From Saprospiraceae bacterium (GTDB taxonomy: Bacteria; Bacteroidota; Bacteroidia; Chitinophagales; Saprospiraceae): a stretch of DNA of 7,522 nucleotides. The position numbers and the translations under genes were made by a program. The notes beneath the pieces were generated by a model. The model was not told the DNA's origin. It searched no databases and was given only the letters and a program-made list of their open reading frames with translations. The stretch covers positions 1 to 7,522 of the forward strand of contig JABDLW010000443.1 in the NCBI GenBank assembly GCA_013001805.1, in the 5' to 3' direction. Positions 1 to 5,821 of the stretch are shown piece after piece (position 1 is the first letter of the stretch; every line of letters starts with the position of its first letter).

Positions 1-90
1 ACCAAGACCTTGGTTAACGGCCTCGTTGCTTATGATAGTCAGGAGGGTTTCCTCAATCGTAATGTACAGCGACTCTCATTTACGGTTTAG
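1..90 (+). CDS. Possible C-terminal tail of an unidentified protein (partial)
   Basis: Frame 1 is open from the left edge to a TAG at 88-90, giving about 29 residues ending in NVQRLSFTV. The peptide has a plausible mix of hydrophobic and polar residues, and the frame would make the gene convergent with the DUF2652-type gene, with a hairpin between them. I do not recognise a family. Frame 2 is open slightly longer, to about 126, but its translation is rich in Arg and Ser and looks less like a real protein. An open stretch this short can occur by chance, so this is a tentative call. Confidence 0.3.
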   Translation, partial: TKTLVNGLVAYDSQEGFLNRNVQRLSFTV

Positions 91-99
91 GGCAAGCTC

Positions 100-122
100 A
101 AAAACCAACCCTGTTGGAAAAA
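100..122 (-). terminator. Rho-independent terminator downstream of the DUF2652-type gene
   Basis: On the minus strand a CCAAC / GTTGG stem of 5 bp (plus-strand arms 105-109 and 113-117) with a 3-base loop is followed at once by TTTTT. It lies about 18 bases beyond the TAA at 140-142, which suits an intrinsic terminator for the minus-strand gene. The stem is short. On the plus strand the hairpin is followed by A residues, so it would not terminate transcription arriving from the left. Confidence 0.55.
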
Positions 123-139
123 CATAATCATTGATTTCA

Positions 140-1315
140 TTAGGCAACATTAGCATCAAGAAGTACAATTTGCGAATCGTGGTCCCTGCCCTCTGACATC
201 AGTTTACGACAATAATCATTTAGATTCTTCCAACTTTTATCCATTAATTCAATGCTTTTTTTCTTCATAAACAGGTGGTAAATAAGCAATTTAATTACGT
301 TTCCTCTCGCAAACGTACTTACGTGTGCCCGGGTTAGTTGCGGGCCTAGCTCTCTTAAGGTGAACACCGATACAAAACCACTTCGCTGGCTGGTATCCGT
401 AAACGTGATCACATTGCCTTTTTTCTTAAAATCATGTGACACAATGAGGGGGTCGCTATCATCACCCTTGATCACACAGCGATGCGTAGATCCATTTTTC
501 GTGATTTTGCTATTTAATTTATCGCTTCCCACCAACGGCAATTGCCAACGATGTCTAAAGGATAGATCAGAGAGCACATCAAATACCATATTTATAGGGG
601 CATTAATCACCCCTTCCGATTCCATGATCATTTTGGGTGTGCCGGGTAGTGCGTAATCTTCTACTTTGGGCTCGGGCACGTGCATTTGCAGAGGACTTAG
701 TGAGAGCGAGCAATATTTGGTCGTGCCGTAATCATATTCGCCGCTTCCCTGATCAACATTCGCCCAGGCGACGGTGGGCAATTCAACCCAGGTTTCACAG
801 GCCCTCACTAAAGAATGGGTAAAAAGTGCATATTCAGGATCTTTAACATCGTTTTTTAGTAGTCGATGGGCAACGATGACATCTTTGCCAAAGAGCTTAG
901 AGTGTTCCTTCACATTGTTCATCGTTATCGGACCGAAGTGAGCGACGAATTTTAAAGAAAGTTTATGGGTAGCACTGCATGCCCCACATTGACAAATGCG
1001 GTGTGTCTCGTAGCGACGGATGTGGGCTTGAAAATTCACATACATTCGCTGAATTTGAGCCAGTAGTTCAGCAGCGGTCGGCGCCTTACCAAATCGATAG
1101 AACAGAATGGCATCCCCCTCAATTTCCGAAACTTCAAGTCCGATCTCGTTCGTATCGATCAGCACCTCCAGCAACTCCTCAATAATATGCTGGGCATGAT
1201 GAATCTCCGTGTTATGCACAAACTCAGTAAATCCGCTGATATCGGGAATAAAAATCAGGGCCTTCTGATCATTCCGCTGTGCCTTCCTGGATGATGATGG
1301 ACTGGTCATAATCAT
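140..1315 (-). CDS. DUF2652-type protein: degenerate class III cyclase-like domain plus SRPBCC domain
   Basis: The 391-residue protein has two visible parts. Residues about 18-205 resemble a class III nucleotide cyclase domain: FIPDISGF places Asp25, and EIEGDAI places Asp68, at the two metal-binding aspartate positions. A C-x-C-x-x-C cluster (C108, C110, C113) sits between the core elements. Where active cyclases have a V-N-x-A-x-R-L helix, this protein reads VIVAHRL, so the catalytic Asn is Ile147 while Arg151 remains; cyclase activity is therefore doubtful. Residues about 226-372 look like an SRPBCC/START-type ligand-binding fold (EGVINAPINMVFDVLSD, then alternating strands and a C-terminal helix). 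There is no signal peptide, so it is probably cytoplasmic. ATGs at residues 1 and 3 are equally possible starts. It reads away from purK and has its own candidate promoter. The role of the family is unknown; a sensor or ligand-binding role is my inference. Confidence 0.85.
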   Translation of the reverse strand: MIMTSPSSSRKAQRNDQKALIFIPDISGFTEFVHNTEIHHAQHIIEELLEVLIDTNEIGLEVSEIEGDAILFYRFGKAPTAAELLAQIQRMYVNFQAHIRRYETHRICQCGACSATHKLSLKFVAHFGPITMNNVKEHSKLFGKDVIVAHRLLKNDVKDPEYALFTHSLVRACETWVELPTVAWANVDQGSGEYDYGTTKYCSLSLSPLQMHVPEPKVEDYALPGTPKMIMESEGVINAPINMVFDVLSDLSFRHRWQLPLVGSDKLNSKITKNGSTHRCVIKGDDSDPLIVSHDFKKKGNVITFTDTSQRSGFVSVFTLRELGPQLTRAHVSTFARGNVIKLLIYHLFMKKKSIELMDKSWKNLNDYCRKLMSEGRDHDSQIVLLDANVA

Positions 1316-1339
1316 ATGCTTTTTTGGTTGGTTACTATC

Positions 1340-1370
1340 TAAAGCTAAGGGATCAAAAAAGCAATTGCAA
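1340..1370 (-). promoter_or_regulatory. Candidate Bacteroidota-type promoter for the DUF2652-type gene
   Basis: Read on the minus strand, TTG (plus-strand 1368-1370) is followed after exactly 20 bases by TAGCTTTA (1340-1347). This matches the phylum's TTG-N19-21-TAnnTTTG form except for the last base. Transcription would begin roughly 17-20 bases before the ATG at 1315, a short but normal leader. The stretch is AT-rich, so a chance match is possible. Confidence 0.4.
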
Positions 1371-1516
1371 AAAATTTTGCCAGATTACAGGTATAATTTT
1401 GCCAATGCGACCTTTTTTTTGACGAGCTATCATTATTTGCCCACTTAAATAAGTTATCTATTCCACTGGTCACCGATCAGGAGCATCGGAATTAAACTTG
1501 AAACCATTCCATCTAT
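1371..1516. other. Intergenic sequence between purK and the DUF2652-type gene
   Basis: This AT-rich stretch follows the purK stop. The only structure seen is a weak hairpin, CCGAT at 1473-1477 with ATCGG at 1485-1489 and a 7-base loop. It has no following T run, so it is not a convincing purK terminator. No open frame of note was found. Confidence 0.5.
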
Positions 1517-2659
1517 TTAACTCACTACTTTGAGCGTCCTGGCTACCTCTTTGGCTTTTGCGATCGCTACCTCAATATCTTTATCCAGGATGGTAACATG
1601 CCCCATCTTACGAAAAGGTTTGGTTTCCTTTTTACCATAAATGTGAACATGTACGTCCTTCATGGCCAGCACTTTATCCAATCCCTGATAATGTGCTTCA
1701 CCCTGGTGTCCCGGTTCGCCCAGCAGGTTGATCATGACGGCGGGAGAGCGGATAGAAGTATCTCCAAGTGGTAAATCTAAGATCGCCCGGAGTAGCTGTT
1801 CGTATTGAGAGGTGATGTTGCCTTCGATGGTATGGTGCCCGCTGTTGTGGGGCCGGGGGGCCACCTCATTGACCAGCAGTTGATCTTCCTGCGTGAGGAA
1901 AAATTCGATGGCCAGCAGGCCGACCATGTCAAAATCCTGGATGATTTTTTTGGCCATGGTCTCGGCTTGTTGTTCAATGCCGGGATCAATACGGGCCGGA
2001 GAGATCAATTGTTCCACCAGATTAGCGGTGGGATGGAAAGCCATTTCTACGGCGGGGTAGGTCACAATTTGACCGGCTGGATTGCGTGCCACGAGGACGG
2101 CGATTTCCTTTTTAATGGAAATTAATTCCTCGATTACCGATGGCCTATTAAATAGCTGTTCGAGATCGGCTTCACTGTGCATCACTTGCACCCCACGGCC
2201 GTCGTAACCTTCAGTGCGGGATTTTTGCACAAAGGGTAGTTTAATGCTGCCAGATGCGAGACCCTTCCGGACCTCACTGGCATTTACTACCAGTTGAAAT
2301 GCACTGGTGGGAATGGCATGATCCCGGTAAAACTGTTTTTGTAAGCCTTTGTCTTTAATAGTTTGAATTACACCAGGTTGAGGGTAGATTTCCTTGCCTT
2401 CTTTTTCCAGTTTGATTAGCGCGTCGGTATTGACATTTTCGATTTCGATGGTGATGATATCGACATGATGGCCCAGTTGGTAAACGAGATCATGGCTGGT
2501 AAAATCACCTTGTATGAATTTATTGGTTACGGCCGCAGCGGGAAAATCAAAGTCCTTGTCGGTCAGCCATAAATTGAGATTCCATCGGCTGCCTGCCTGA
2601 GCCAGCATTTTTCCAAGTTGGCCCCCGCCCAGCACGCCTATTCTGGTATTGGTGATCAT
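1517..2659 (-). CDS. purK: 5-(carboxyamino)imidazole ribonucleotide synthase
   Basis: PurK uses ATP and bicarbonate to convert aminoimidazole ribonucleotide (AIR) to N5-carboxy-AIR in de novo purine synthesis, in the cytoplasm. The 380-residue protein has the usual family length and order. The N-terminal dinucleotide-like fold carries GVLGGGQLGKM (8-18). The ATP-grasp domain includes QKSRTEGYDGRGVQV (145-159), Glu-rich VIEELISIKKEIAV (175-188), the metal-binding IEFF (251-254) and LLVNEVAPRPHNSGHHTIE (261-279). The C-terminal part has KPFRKMGHVT (347-356), typical of the AIR-binding end. I chose the ATG at 2659 because the nucleotide-binding motif then begins at residue 8, as usual in PurK. 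An upstream ATG at 2704 would add 15 residues (MIYILSPNEQIFIYL) encoded by AT-rich sequence that contains an inverted repeat. No purE neighbour is present in the window. Confidence 0.96.
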   Translation of the reverse strand: MITNTRIGVLGGGQLGKMLAQAGSRWNLNLWLTDKDFDFPAAAVTNKFIQGDFTSHDLVYQLGHHVDIITIEIENVNTDALIKLEKEGKEIYPQPGVIQTIKDKGLQKQFYRDHAIPTSAFQLVVNASEVRKGLASGSIKLPFVQKSRTEGYDGRGVQVMHSEADLEQLFNRPSVIEELISIKKEIAVLVARNPAGQIVTYPAVEMAFHPTANLVEQLISPARIDPGIEQQAETMAKKIIQDFDMVGLLAIEFFLTQEDQLLVNEVAPRPHNSGHHTIEGNITSQYEQLLRAILDLPLGDTSIRSPAVMINLLGEPGHQGEAHYQGLDKVLAMKDVHVHIYGKKETKPFRKMGHVTILDKDIEVAIAKAKEVARTLKVVS

Positions 2660-2664
2660 TAAAT

Positions 2665-2684
2665 AAATGAATATTTGTTCATTT
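2665..2684. repeat. Inverted repeat just upstream of purK
   Basis: AAATGAA at 2665-2671 and TTCATTT at 2678-2684 form perfect 7-base arms around a 6-base spacer. The near edge is 5 bases before the purK ATG at 2659. It would fold as a hairpin in the leader, or it could be an operator for a dimeric repressor. The sequence is AT-rich, so chance is not excluded. No known purine operator motif was recognised. Confidence 0.4.
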
Positions 2685-2846
2685 GGTGAAAGTATGTAAA
2701 TCAATCAATGTTGAATAATTAAATGGGATAATCAAACATGGAGAATGATTTGCTAAAAAGTCTTATCACCTTGATGGAGAGCCAGTTTGAGAGTCATATG
2801 TATGGTAGACCACAGCAAAGCGCCAGGATTTGATTCTCATGATTTC
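2685..2846. other. Divergent intergenic region between purK and the collar cassette
   Basis: This is the shared upstream region of two divergent transcription units. No clean TTG-N19-21-TAnnTTTG match was found for purK on the minus strand. On the plus strand, an ATG at 2738 opens 31 codons to a TGA at 2831-2833 (MENDLLKSLITLME and on). This lies in the same frame as the Tat-signal gene but is cut off from it by three TGA codons. It could be a leader peptide or chance. Confidence 0.4.
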
Positions 2847-2877
2847 TTGCTGAAGTATTTCAGAATAGCTATATTTA
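2847..2877 (+). promoter_or_regulatory. Candidate Bacteroidota-type promoter for the Tat-signal gene and collar cassette
   Basis: TTG at 2847-2849 is followed after exactly 20 bases by TATATTTA at 2870-2877, matching TTG-N19-21-TAnnTTTG except for the last base. The spacing equals that of the candidate promoter at 1340-1370. Transcription would start around 2884, about 20 bases before the TTG codon at 2906, which supports that unusual start. The position at the head of a tight same-strand run fits an operon promoter. Confidence 0.42.
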
Positions 2878-2905
2878 TCTGTGAAAACACTTAAATCCAA
2901 ATCCA

Positions 2906-3235
2906 TTGAAAGCACGAAGAAGATTTCTGAGAAATGCTGCGCTTGTCGTGGCAGTATTGCCATTTCCCCATCTTTGGGCTGGCGCAAAAGATGAATTCTC
3001 CGAATCTATTTCCGATGCGGTCAAACACCATTTGGCTTTATTTAGAAAAGAGATGTTAGGGGATAGCCAGGATACCTTTTTTAAAGACCTGGTATTTGAA
3101 TATACCCGCCCCACCAGAATATTGGATTTTCGATCGGACGAAAATGGTTACCGGTTCTCGTTTGAGAACAATCACCGAGTCACTGTCGAACTATCGAAGG
3201 TTGGAGTGGTACTCGAATCAAGAATTCTTGGCTGA
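2906..3235 (+). CDS. Small exported protein with Tat-like signal peptide, function unknown
   Basis: The 109-residue product begins MKARRRFLRNAALVVAVL. R4-R5-R6-F7-L8-R9 fits the twin-arginine RRxFLK pattern, followed by a hydrophobic stretch (11-20) and a possible cleavage after A25-G26-A27. The remaining 80 or so residues are charged, with an amphipathic helix-like part (30-55) and an alternating pattern at the end (GYRFSFENNHRVTVELSKVGVVL) that suggests beta strands. I do not recognise the family. TTG at 2906 is the only possible start before the signal; an in-frame TGA at 2882 blocks extension. The gene lies 62 bases before the first collar gene and after a candidate promoter, so it may be the first gene of the operon. 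An ordinary Sec signal is the alternative. The gene is likely real because of the well-formed signal peptide. Confidence 0.62.
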   Translation: MKARRRFLRNAALVVAVLPFPHLWAGAKDEFSESISDAVKHHLALFRKEMLGDSQDTFFKDLVFEYTRPTRILDFRSDENGYRFSFENNHRVTVELSKVGVVLESRILG

Positions 3236-3297
3236 ATTTACGTTGAAACAAGTGTTGGCAAATTTATTGATGATCTAAGTAGATAAAATAGAATTAC

Positions 3298-3813
3298 ATG
3301 TCAGAACCTTTTCTCGCTGAAGTTAGGATGGTGGGCTTTAACTTTGCTCCCCGGGGATGGGCCTTTTGTGATGGTCAGATCTTGCCCATCAGTCAAAATC
3401 AAAGTTTGTATTCACTGTTGGGTACCACGTACGGGGGCGATGGTCGCACGAGCTTTGCCCTACCGGACTTGCGAGGACGAACTCCTATCCATGAGGGATC
3501 AAGTAATGGATCCAACCATTCTCTTGGTCAAAAAAGTGGTGAGGAAACCCATACCTTGAATGCCGCTGAAATGCCGCAACATACGCATCAGTTAAAAGGC
3601 ACCTCAGATGCCGGAAGTGTTCCGAGTCCATCTGGTAACCATTTTGCAGACACTGCTCCAGGAGAGTTCTATCATCCTCCGGGTAATTTGGTTTCAGCAG
3701 CCTCGACGACCGTAACTAACGTCGGAGGTGGACAGGCTCATAATAACATGCAGCCATATTTAGTAGTTAATTTTTGTATTGCTCTCCAGGGACTATTTCC
3801 TTCCAGAAATTAA
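3298..3813 (+). CDS. Phage tail-collar (MdpB-like) protein, copy 1
   Basis: The 171-residue protein belongs to the phage tail-collar/microcystin-dependent-protein group. Residues 5-64 hold the collar domain, with NFAPRGWAFCDGQILPISQ (15-33), TTYGGDGRTSFALPDLRGR (43-61) and PIH (63-65). A later MPQHTHQL segment supplies His95 and His97. The protein ends in the family's HNNMQPYLVVNFCIALQG (148-165) and PSRN. HxH pairs bind metal in the trimeric tips of T4-type tail fibres, so a trimeric, metal-held fold is possible here by inference. No signal peptide is visible. It lacks the GPGLxxRRLG segment of copies 2 and 3, having a Ser/Asn/Gly-rich loop (66-75) in its place. The variable middle part (100-147) is where paralogues differ and could contact ligands. 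Copy 2 begins 11 bases after its stop. Confidence 0.92.
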   Translation: MSEPFLAEVRMVGFNFAPRGWAFCDGQILPISQNQSLYSLLGTTYGGDGRTSFALPDLRGRTPIHEGSSNGSNHSLGQKSGEETHTLNAAEMPQHTHQLKGTSDAGSVPSPSGNHFADTAPGEFYHPPGNLVSAASTTVTNVGGGQAHNNMQPYLVVNFCIALQGLFPSRN

Positions 3814-3824
3814 AAGAATCGACT

Positions 3825-4346
3825 ATGTCAGAACCATTTGTAGGTGAGATTCGAATGTTTGCAGGTAATTTTGCTCCGCGGGGTTGGGCATTTTGCGATG
3901 GACAATTACTTGCCGTATCGCAAAATGACGCTCTTTTTTCACTATTGGGTACCATTTACGGCGGAGATGGCCGCACCACCTTTGGCTTACCGGATCTTAG
4001 AGGAAGAATTCCCATTCACGCCGGAACCGGTCCGGGATTGAGTGAACGCCGATTGGGTGCCAAAGCCGGGTCTGAAGACGAGACCCTGACTGTAAATCAA
4101 CTGCCAAGTCATTCACATGATTTAAGAGTGACTAGTGACCTGGCGAATTCACCCAATCCGGGCAGTAACGTGATAGCAAAATCAACCACCATTGATGCTT
4201 TTATTTCCAATGAAATGGTGGATCAGAATCTGAATACAGCAGCAATGGATAATAGTGGTGGCTCGCGATCTCATATTAATTTAATGCCATTCATTTGTAT
4301 AAATTTTATCATTTCCTTATTTGGGATTTATCCCAGTCGACACTAA
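3825..4346 (+). CDS. Phage tail-collar (MdpB-like) protein, copy 2
   Basis: The 173-residue protein has the collar domain in full: NFAPRGWAFCDGQLL (15-29), YGGDGRTTFGLPDLRGR (45-61) and PIH (63-65). The GPGLSERRLGAKAGSE segment (69-84) and LPSHSH (93-98), with His96 and His98, follow. The end reads SHINLMPFICINFIISLFGIYP, which departs from the usual HNNMQPYL form (Met-Pro-Phe in place of Gln-Pro-Tyr). The middle part (105-145) is Asn/Ser/Thr-rich and unlike the other copies, including an insert around STTIDAFISNEMVDQNL. The ATG at 3825 is chosen because it gives MSEPF, shared by all three copies; an upstream ATG at 3774 would run into copy 1. Translation is probably coupled to copy 1, with an 11-base gap. 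There is no signal peptide. Confidence 0.92.
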   Translation: MSEPFVGEIRMFAGNFAPRGWAFCDGQLLAVSQNDALFSLLGTIYGGDGRTTFGLPDLRGRIPIHAGTGPGLSERRLGAKAGSEDETLTVNQLPSHSHDLRVTSDLANSPNPGSNVIAKSTTIDAFISNEMVDQNLNTAAMDNSGGSRSHINLMPFICINFIISLFGIYPSRH

Positions 4347-4356
4347 CACCGTTTCT

Positions 4357-4875
4357 ATGTCAGAACCTTTTCTCGCCGAAGTCAGAATATTTGCCGGAAA
4401 CTTTGCCCCCCGGGGTTGGGCTTTTTGCAATGGGCAATTGTTACCCATTGCCCAGAATACCGCACTCTTTTCTCTTATTGGCACGACCTATGGGGGTGAC
4501 GGCCGGACGACAACCGCCTTACCAAATATTAAAGGTCGTGCAGTAATGCACCCCGGACGGGGTCCGGGTCTGACTGCCAGGAGGCTAGGACAGAAAGGTG
4601 GAGCGGAGCACATTACACTGACTGAGGCTCAAATGCCATCTCATAAACATACTGTGATGGCAGCATCGGCACCAGCCGAACAATCAGAGCCAATGGGCAA
4701 TGATTTGGCGCGATCAGTCGGAGGCACTATTTATGGGAATAGCACAACATTAGTGGATATGGCACCGCAAAGTTTAACAAATAGCGGCGGATCGCTGCAG
4801 CACAACAATATGCAACCCTATCTCACTATGAATTTTATCATTGCCCTCGTAGGCCTTTATCCGTCTAGGGCTTAG
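4357..4875 (+). CDS. Phage tail-collar (MdpB-like) protein, copy 3
   Basis: The 172-residue protein starts MSEPFLAEVR, identical to copy 1 over ten residues. It carries NFAPRGWAFCNGQLLPIAQ (15-33), YGGDGRTTTALPNIKGR (45-61), GPGLTARRLGQKGGAE (69-84), MPSHKH (93-98) with His96 and His98, and ends HNNMQPYLTMNFIIALVG plus YPSRA. It departs from the family at strongly conserved places: CDG is CNG (Asn25), PDLRGR is PNIKGR, and PIH is VMH. The collar domain may thus be specialised. The ATG at 4357 gives the shared MSEPF start; the ATG at 4321 lies inside copy 2. The gap to copy 2 is 10 bases and to the following acetyltransferase 5 bases. No signal peptide is visible. Confidence 0.92.
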   Translation: MSEPFLAEVRIFAGNFAPRGWAFCNGQLLPIAQNTALFSLIGTTYGGDGRTTTALPNIKGRAVMHPGRGPGLTARRLGQKGGAEHITLTEAQMPSHKHTVMAASAPAEQSEPMGNDLARSVGGTIYGNSTTLVDMAPQSLTNSGGSLQHNNMQPYLTMNFIIALVGLYPSRA

Positions 4876-4880
4876 CATAG

Positions 4881-5393
4881 GTGAAGCTTTCAATTCATGA
4901 TGTACGTTTCCGTCCCATTAGCCAAGCTGATTTTCCATTTCTACTTAGACTTTACCAGAGTACGCGTGTAGAAGAAATGAAATTGATCCCTGATTGGACT
5001 AAGCAGCAGAAATCCGCCTTTGTCAAGCAACAATTTGAAGCGCAACATACATTTTATCAAAAGCAATTTGGGGATGCTCAATTTGATTTGATCCTAATCG
5101 ATGATCAGCCAGTCGGCCGCCTCTATCAGGAGCAGAGAAAGGATGAAATCAGGGTGATCGATATCACATTGATACCGGAATTTCGGAATCAGGGATTGGG
5201 TAAAAAGCTGATGCTTGGTATTATGCAAAAAGCACGGAATCTTGATTTGGCTGTCAGAATTCATGTCGAACTGAATAATCCGGCCATGCATTTGTACGAG
5301 CGCTTGGGATTCAAGAAAATTGGAGATAGTGGAGTGTATTATTTAATGGAATGGAATCCAAAAAATCATCAAGCACATAATGGAGAAAATTAG
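4881..5393 (+). CDS. GNAT family N-acetyltransferase
   Basis: The 170-residue protein is a single GNAT domain that transfers an acetyl group from acetyl-CoA to an amine. Core features are the N-terminal FRPISQADFPFLLRLY (10-25), a strand-rich centre (68-81), the acetyl-CoA pyrophosphate-binding motif R102-N-Q-G-L-G-K108 after VIDITLIPEFR, and motif B with LNNPAMHLYERLGFKKIG (131-148), where Tyr139 is the usual general-acid position. The substrate cannot be told; the resemblance is to RimI-like and generic GNAT enzymes. It starts at GTG 5 bases after copy 3 and overlaps the next gene by 14 bases (5380-5393), so translation is likely coupled within the operon. Placement between the collar proteins and the DUF6916-like protein hints that it acts on one of them, which is inference. 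It is cytoplasmic, with no signal or membrane segment. Confidence 0.9.
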   Translation: MKLSIHDVRFRPISQADFPFLLRLYQSTRVEEMKLIPDWTKQQKSAFVKQQFEAQHTFYQKQFGDAQFDLILIDDQPVGRLYQEQRKDEIRVIDITLIPEFRNQGLGKKLMLGIMQKARNLDLAVRIHVELNNPAMHLYERLGFKKIGDSGVYYLMEWNPKNHQAHNGEN

Positions 5394-5682
5394 GTCACTC
5401 CTGAAGGCAGCCGTAGGCCAAAAGTTAAAAATACGGTTTGCCGAAGAAGTTGTCTTAGAGGCTTCGGTGGCCAAGGTGACGCAACTTGGCCAGTCGGACA
5501 TTGAAGCATCGGGTCCCCCTGCCATGTCGGTGATTTTTGAGACCGATCAGCAGGATCAGTACTACAGTCAATCCAGCGTGGAGGTGATATTTGACAAAGA
5601 AATTACCGCCATTATTTTCCTGGTGCCTCTGGGGCCAAATAAGCAGGGGGATAAAATGCAATATGAAGCAGTCTTCAACTGA
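5380..5682 (+). CDS. DUF6916-like small protein
   Basis: The 100-residue protein ends IIFLVPLGPNKQGDKMQYE then AVFN, the typical closing of DUF6916 proteins (hydrophobic strand, VP-x-GP, then xxYEAVFN). The N-terminal half also fits, with a short helix followed by VGQKLKIRF and alternating beta strands (24-72). The fold is probably a small beta barrel or sandwich; no catalytic motif is visible and the function is unknown. I recall, without being able to check, that this family occurs beside tail-collar genes. The ATG at 5380 lies inside the acetyltransferase gene, with a 14-base overlap, implying translational coupling. No signal peptide is visible. It is the last gene of the cassette; 139 bases separate it from the next gene on the same strand. 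Confidence 0.78.
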   Translation: MEKIRSLLKAAVGQKLKIRFAEEVVLEASVAKVTQLGQSDIEASGPPAMSVIFETDQQDQYYSQSSVEVIFDKEITAIIFLVPLGPNKQGDKMQYEAVFN

Positions 5683-5821
5683 TCTCATCTCCACAGAATC
5701 AATTCGGTTCCATCTATTTCTTGAAAATCTTTCCAAAATTAAATAGGCAATCCTGAATATTTTTTATCTTGGCAGGTAAGAAAGGTGAAATCCCAAGACT
5801 CAAGTTTTCACAAATCCGTAC
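5683..5821 (+). other. Intergenic region before the large secreted-protein gene
   Basis: No clear terminator for the cassette and no clean TTG-N19-21-TAnnTTTG promoter were found. TATTTTTT at 5759-5766 resembles a -7 element but has no TTG at the right spacing. TCTTGG (5767-5772) and CCAAGA (5793-5798) are 6-base inverted arms with a 20-base spacer and could fold in the leader of the downstream gene. Read-through from the cassette remains possible. Confidence 0.4.

Larger units (their letters stand above)
3298..4875 (+). repeat. Tandem array of three tail-collar paralogues
   Basis: Three genes of 171, 173 and 172 codons lie head to tail with 10-11 base gaps and align end to end. The first 20 bases of copy 1 (3298-3317) and copy 3 (4357-4376) are identical, and copy 2 (from 3825) is clearly diverged at the DNA level. 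The array arose by duplication, and the copies have since diverged most in the middle segments. Confidence 0.85.

Noticed and set aside
1..14. Inverted repeat ACCAAG-AC-CTTGGT at the left edge
   Set aside because: A 2-base spacer is too tight for a full hairpin, the repeat may lie inside a coding frame, and its left context is outside the window.
1777..2125. Open frames on both strands inside purK
   Set aside because: They lie entirely within the well-supported purK gene in other frames and have compositions typical of shadow frames.
2660..2704. 15-residue N-terminal extension of PurK from an upstream ATG
   Set aside because: PurK proteins begin a few residues before the GGGQLG motif. The extension is AT-rich and spans an inverted repeat, so the ATG at 2659 is preferred.
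2738..2833. 31-codon plus-strand open frame as a start of the Tat-signal gene split by mutation
   Set aside because: It shares the frame of the Tat-signal gene, but three TGA codons (2831, 2840, 2882) separate them, and the Tat-signal protein already has a complete N-terminus.
2766..2987. Minus-strand open frame of 73 codons in the purK/cassette divergent region
   Set aside because: Part of its translation looks protein-like, but it overlaps the start and signal peptide of the Tat-signal gene and the candidate promoter, and no family is recognised.
3298..4875. Prophage remnant
   Set aside because: Only collar-type genes are present, in intact tandem copies, with no other phage structural, lysis or integration gene and no attachment-site repeat seen.
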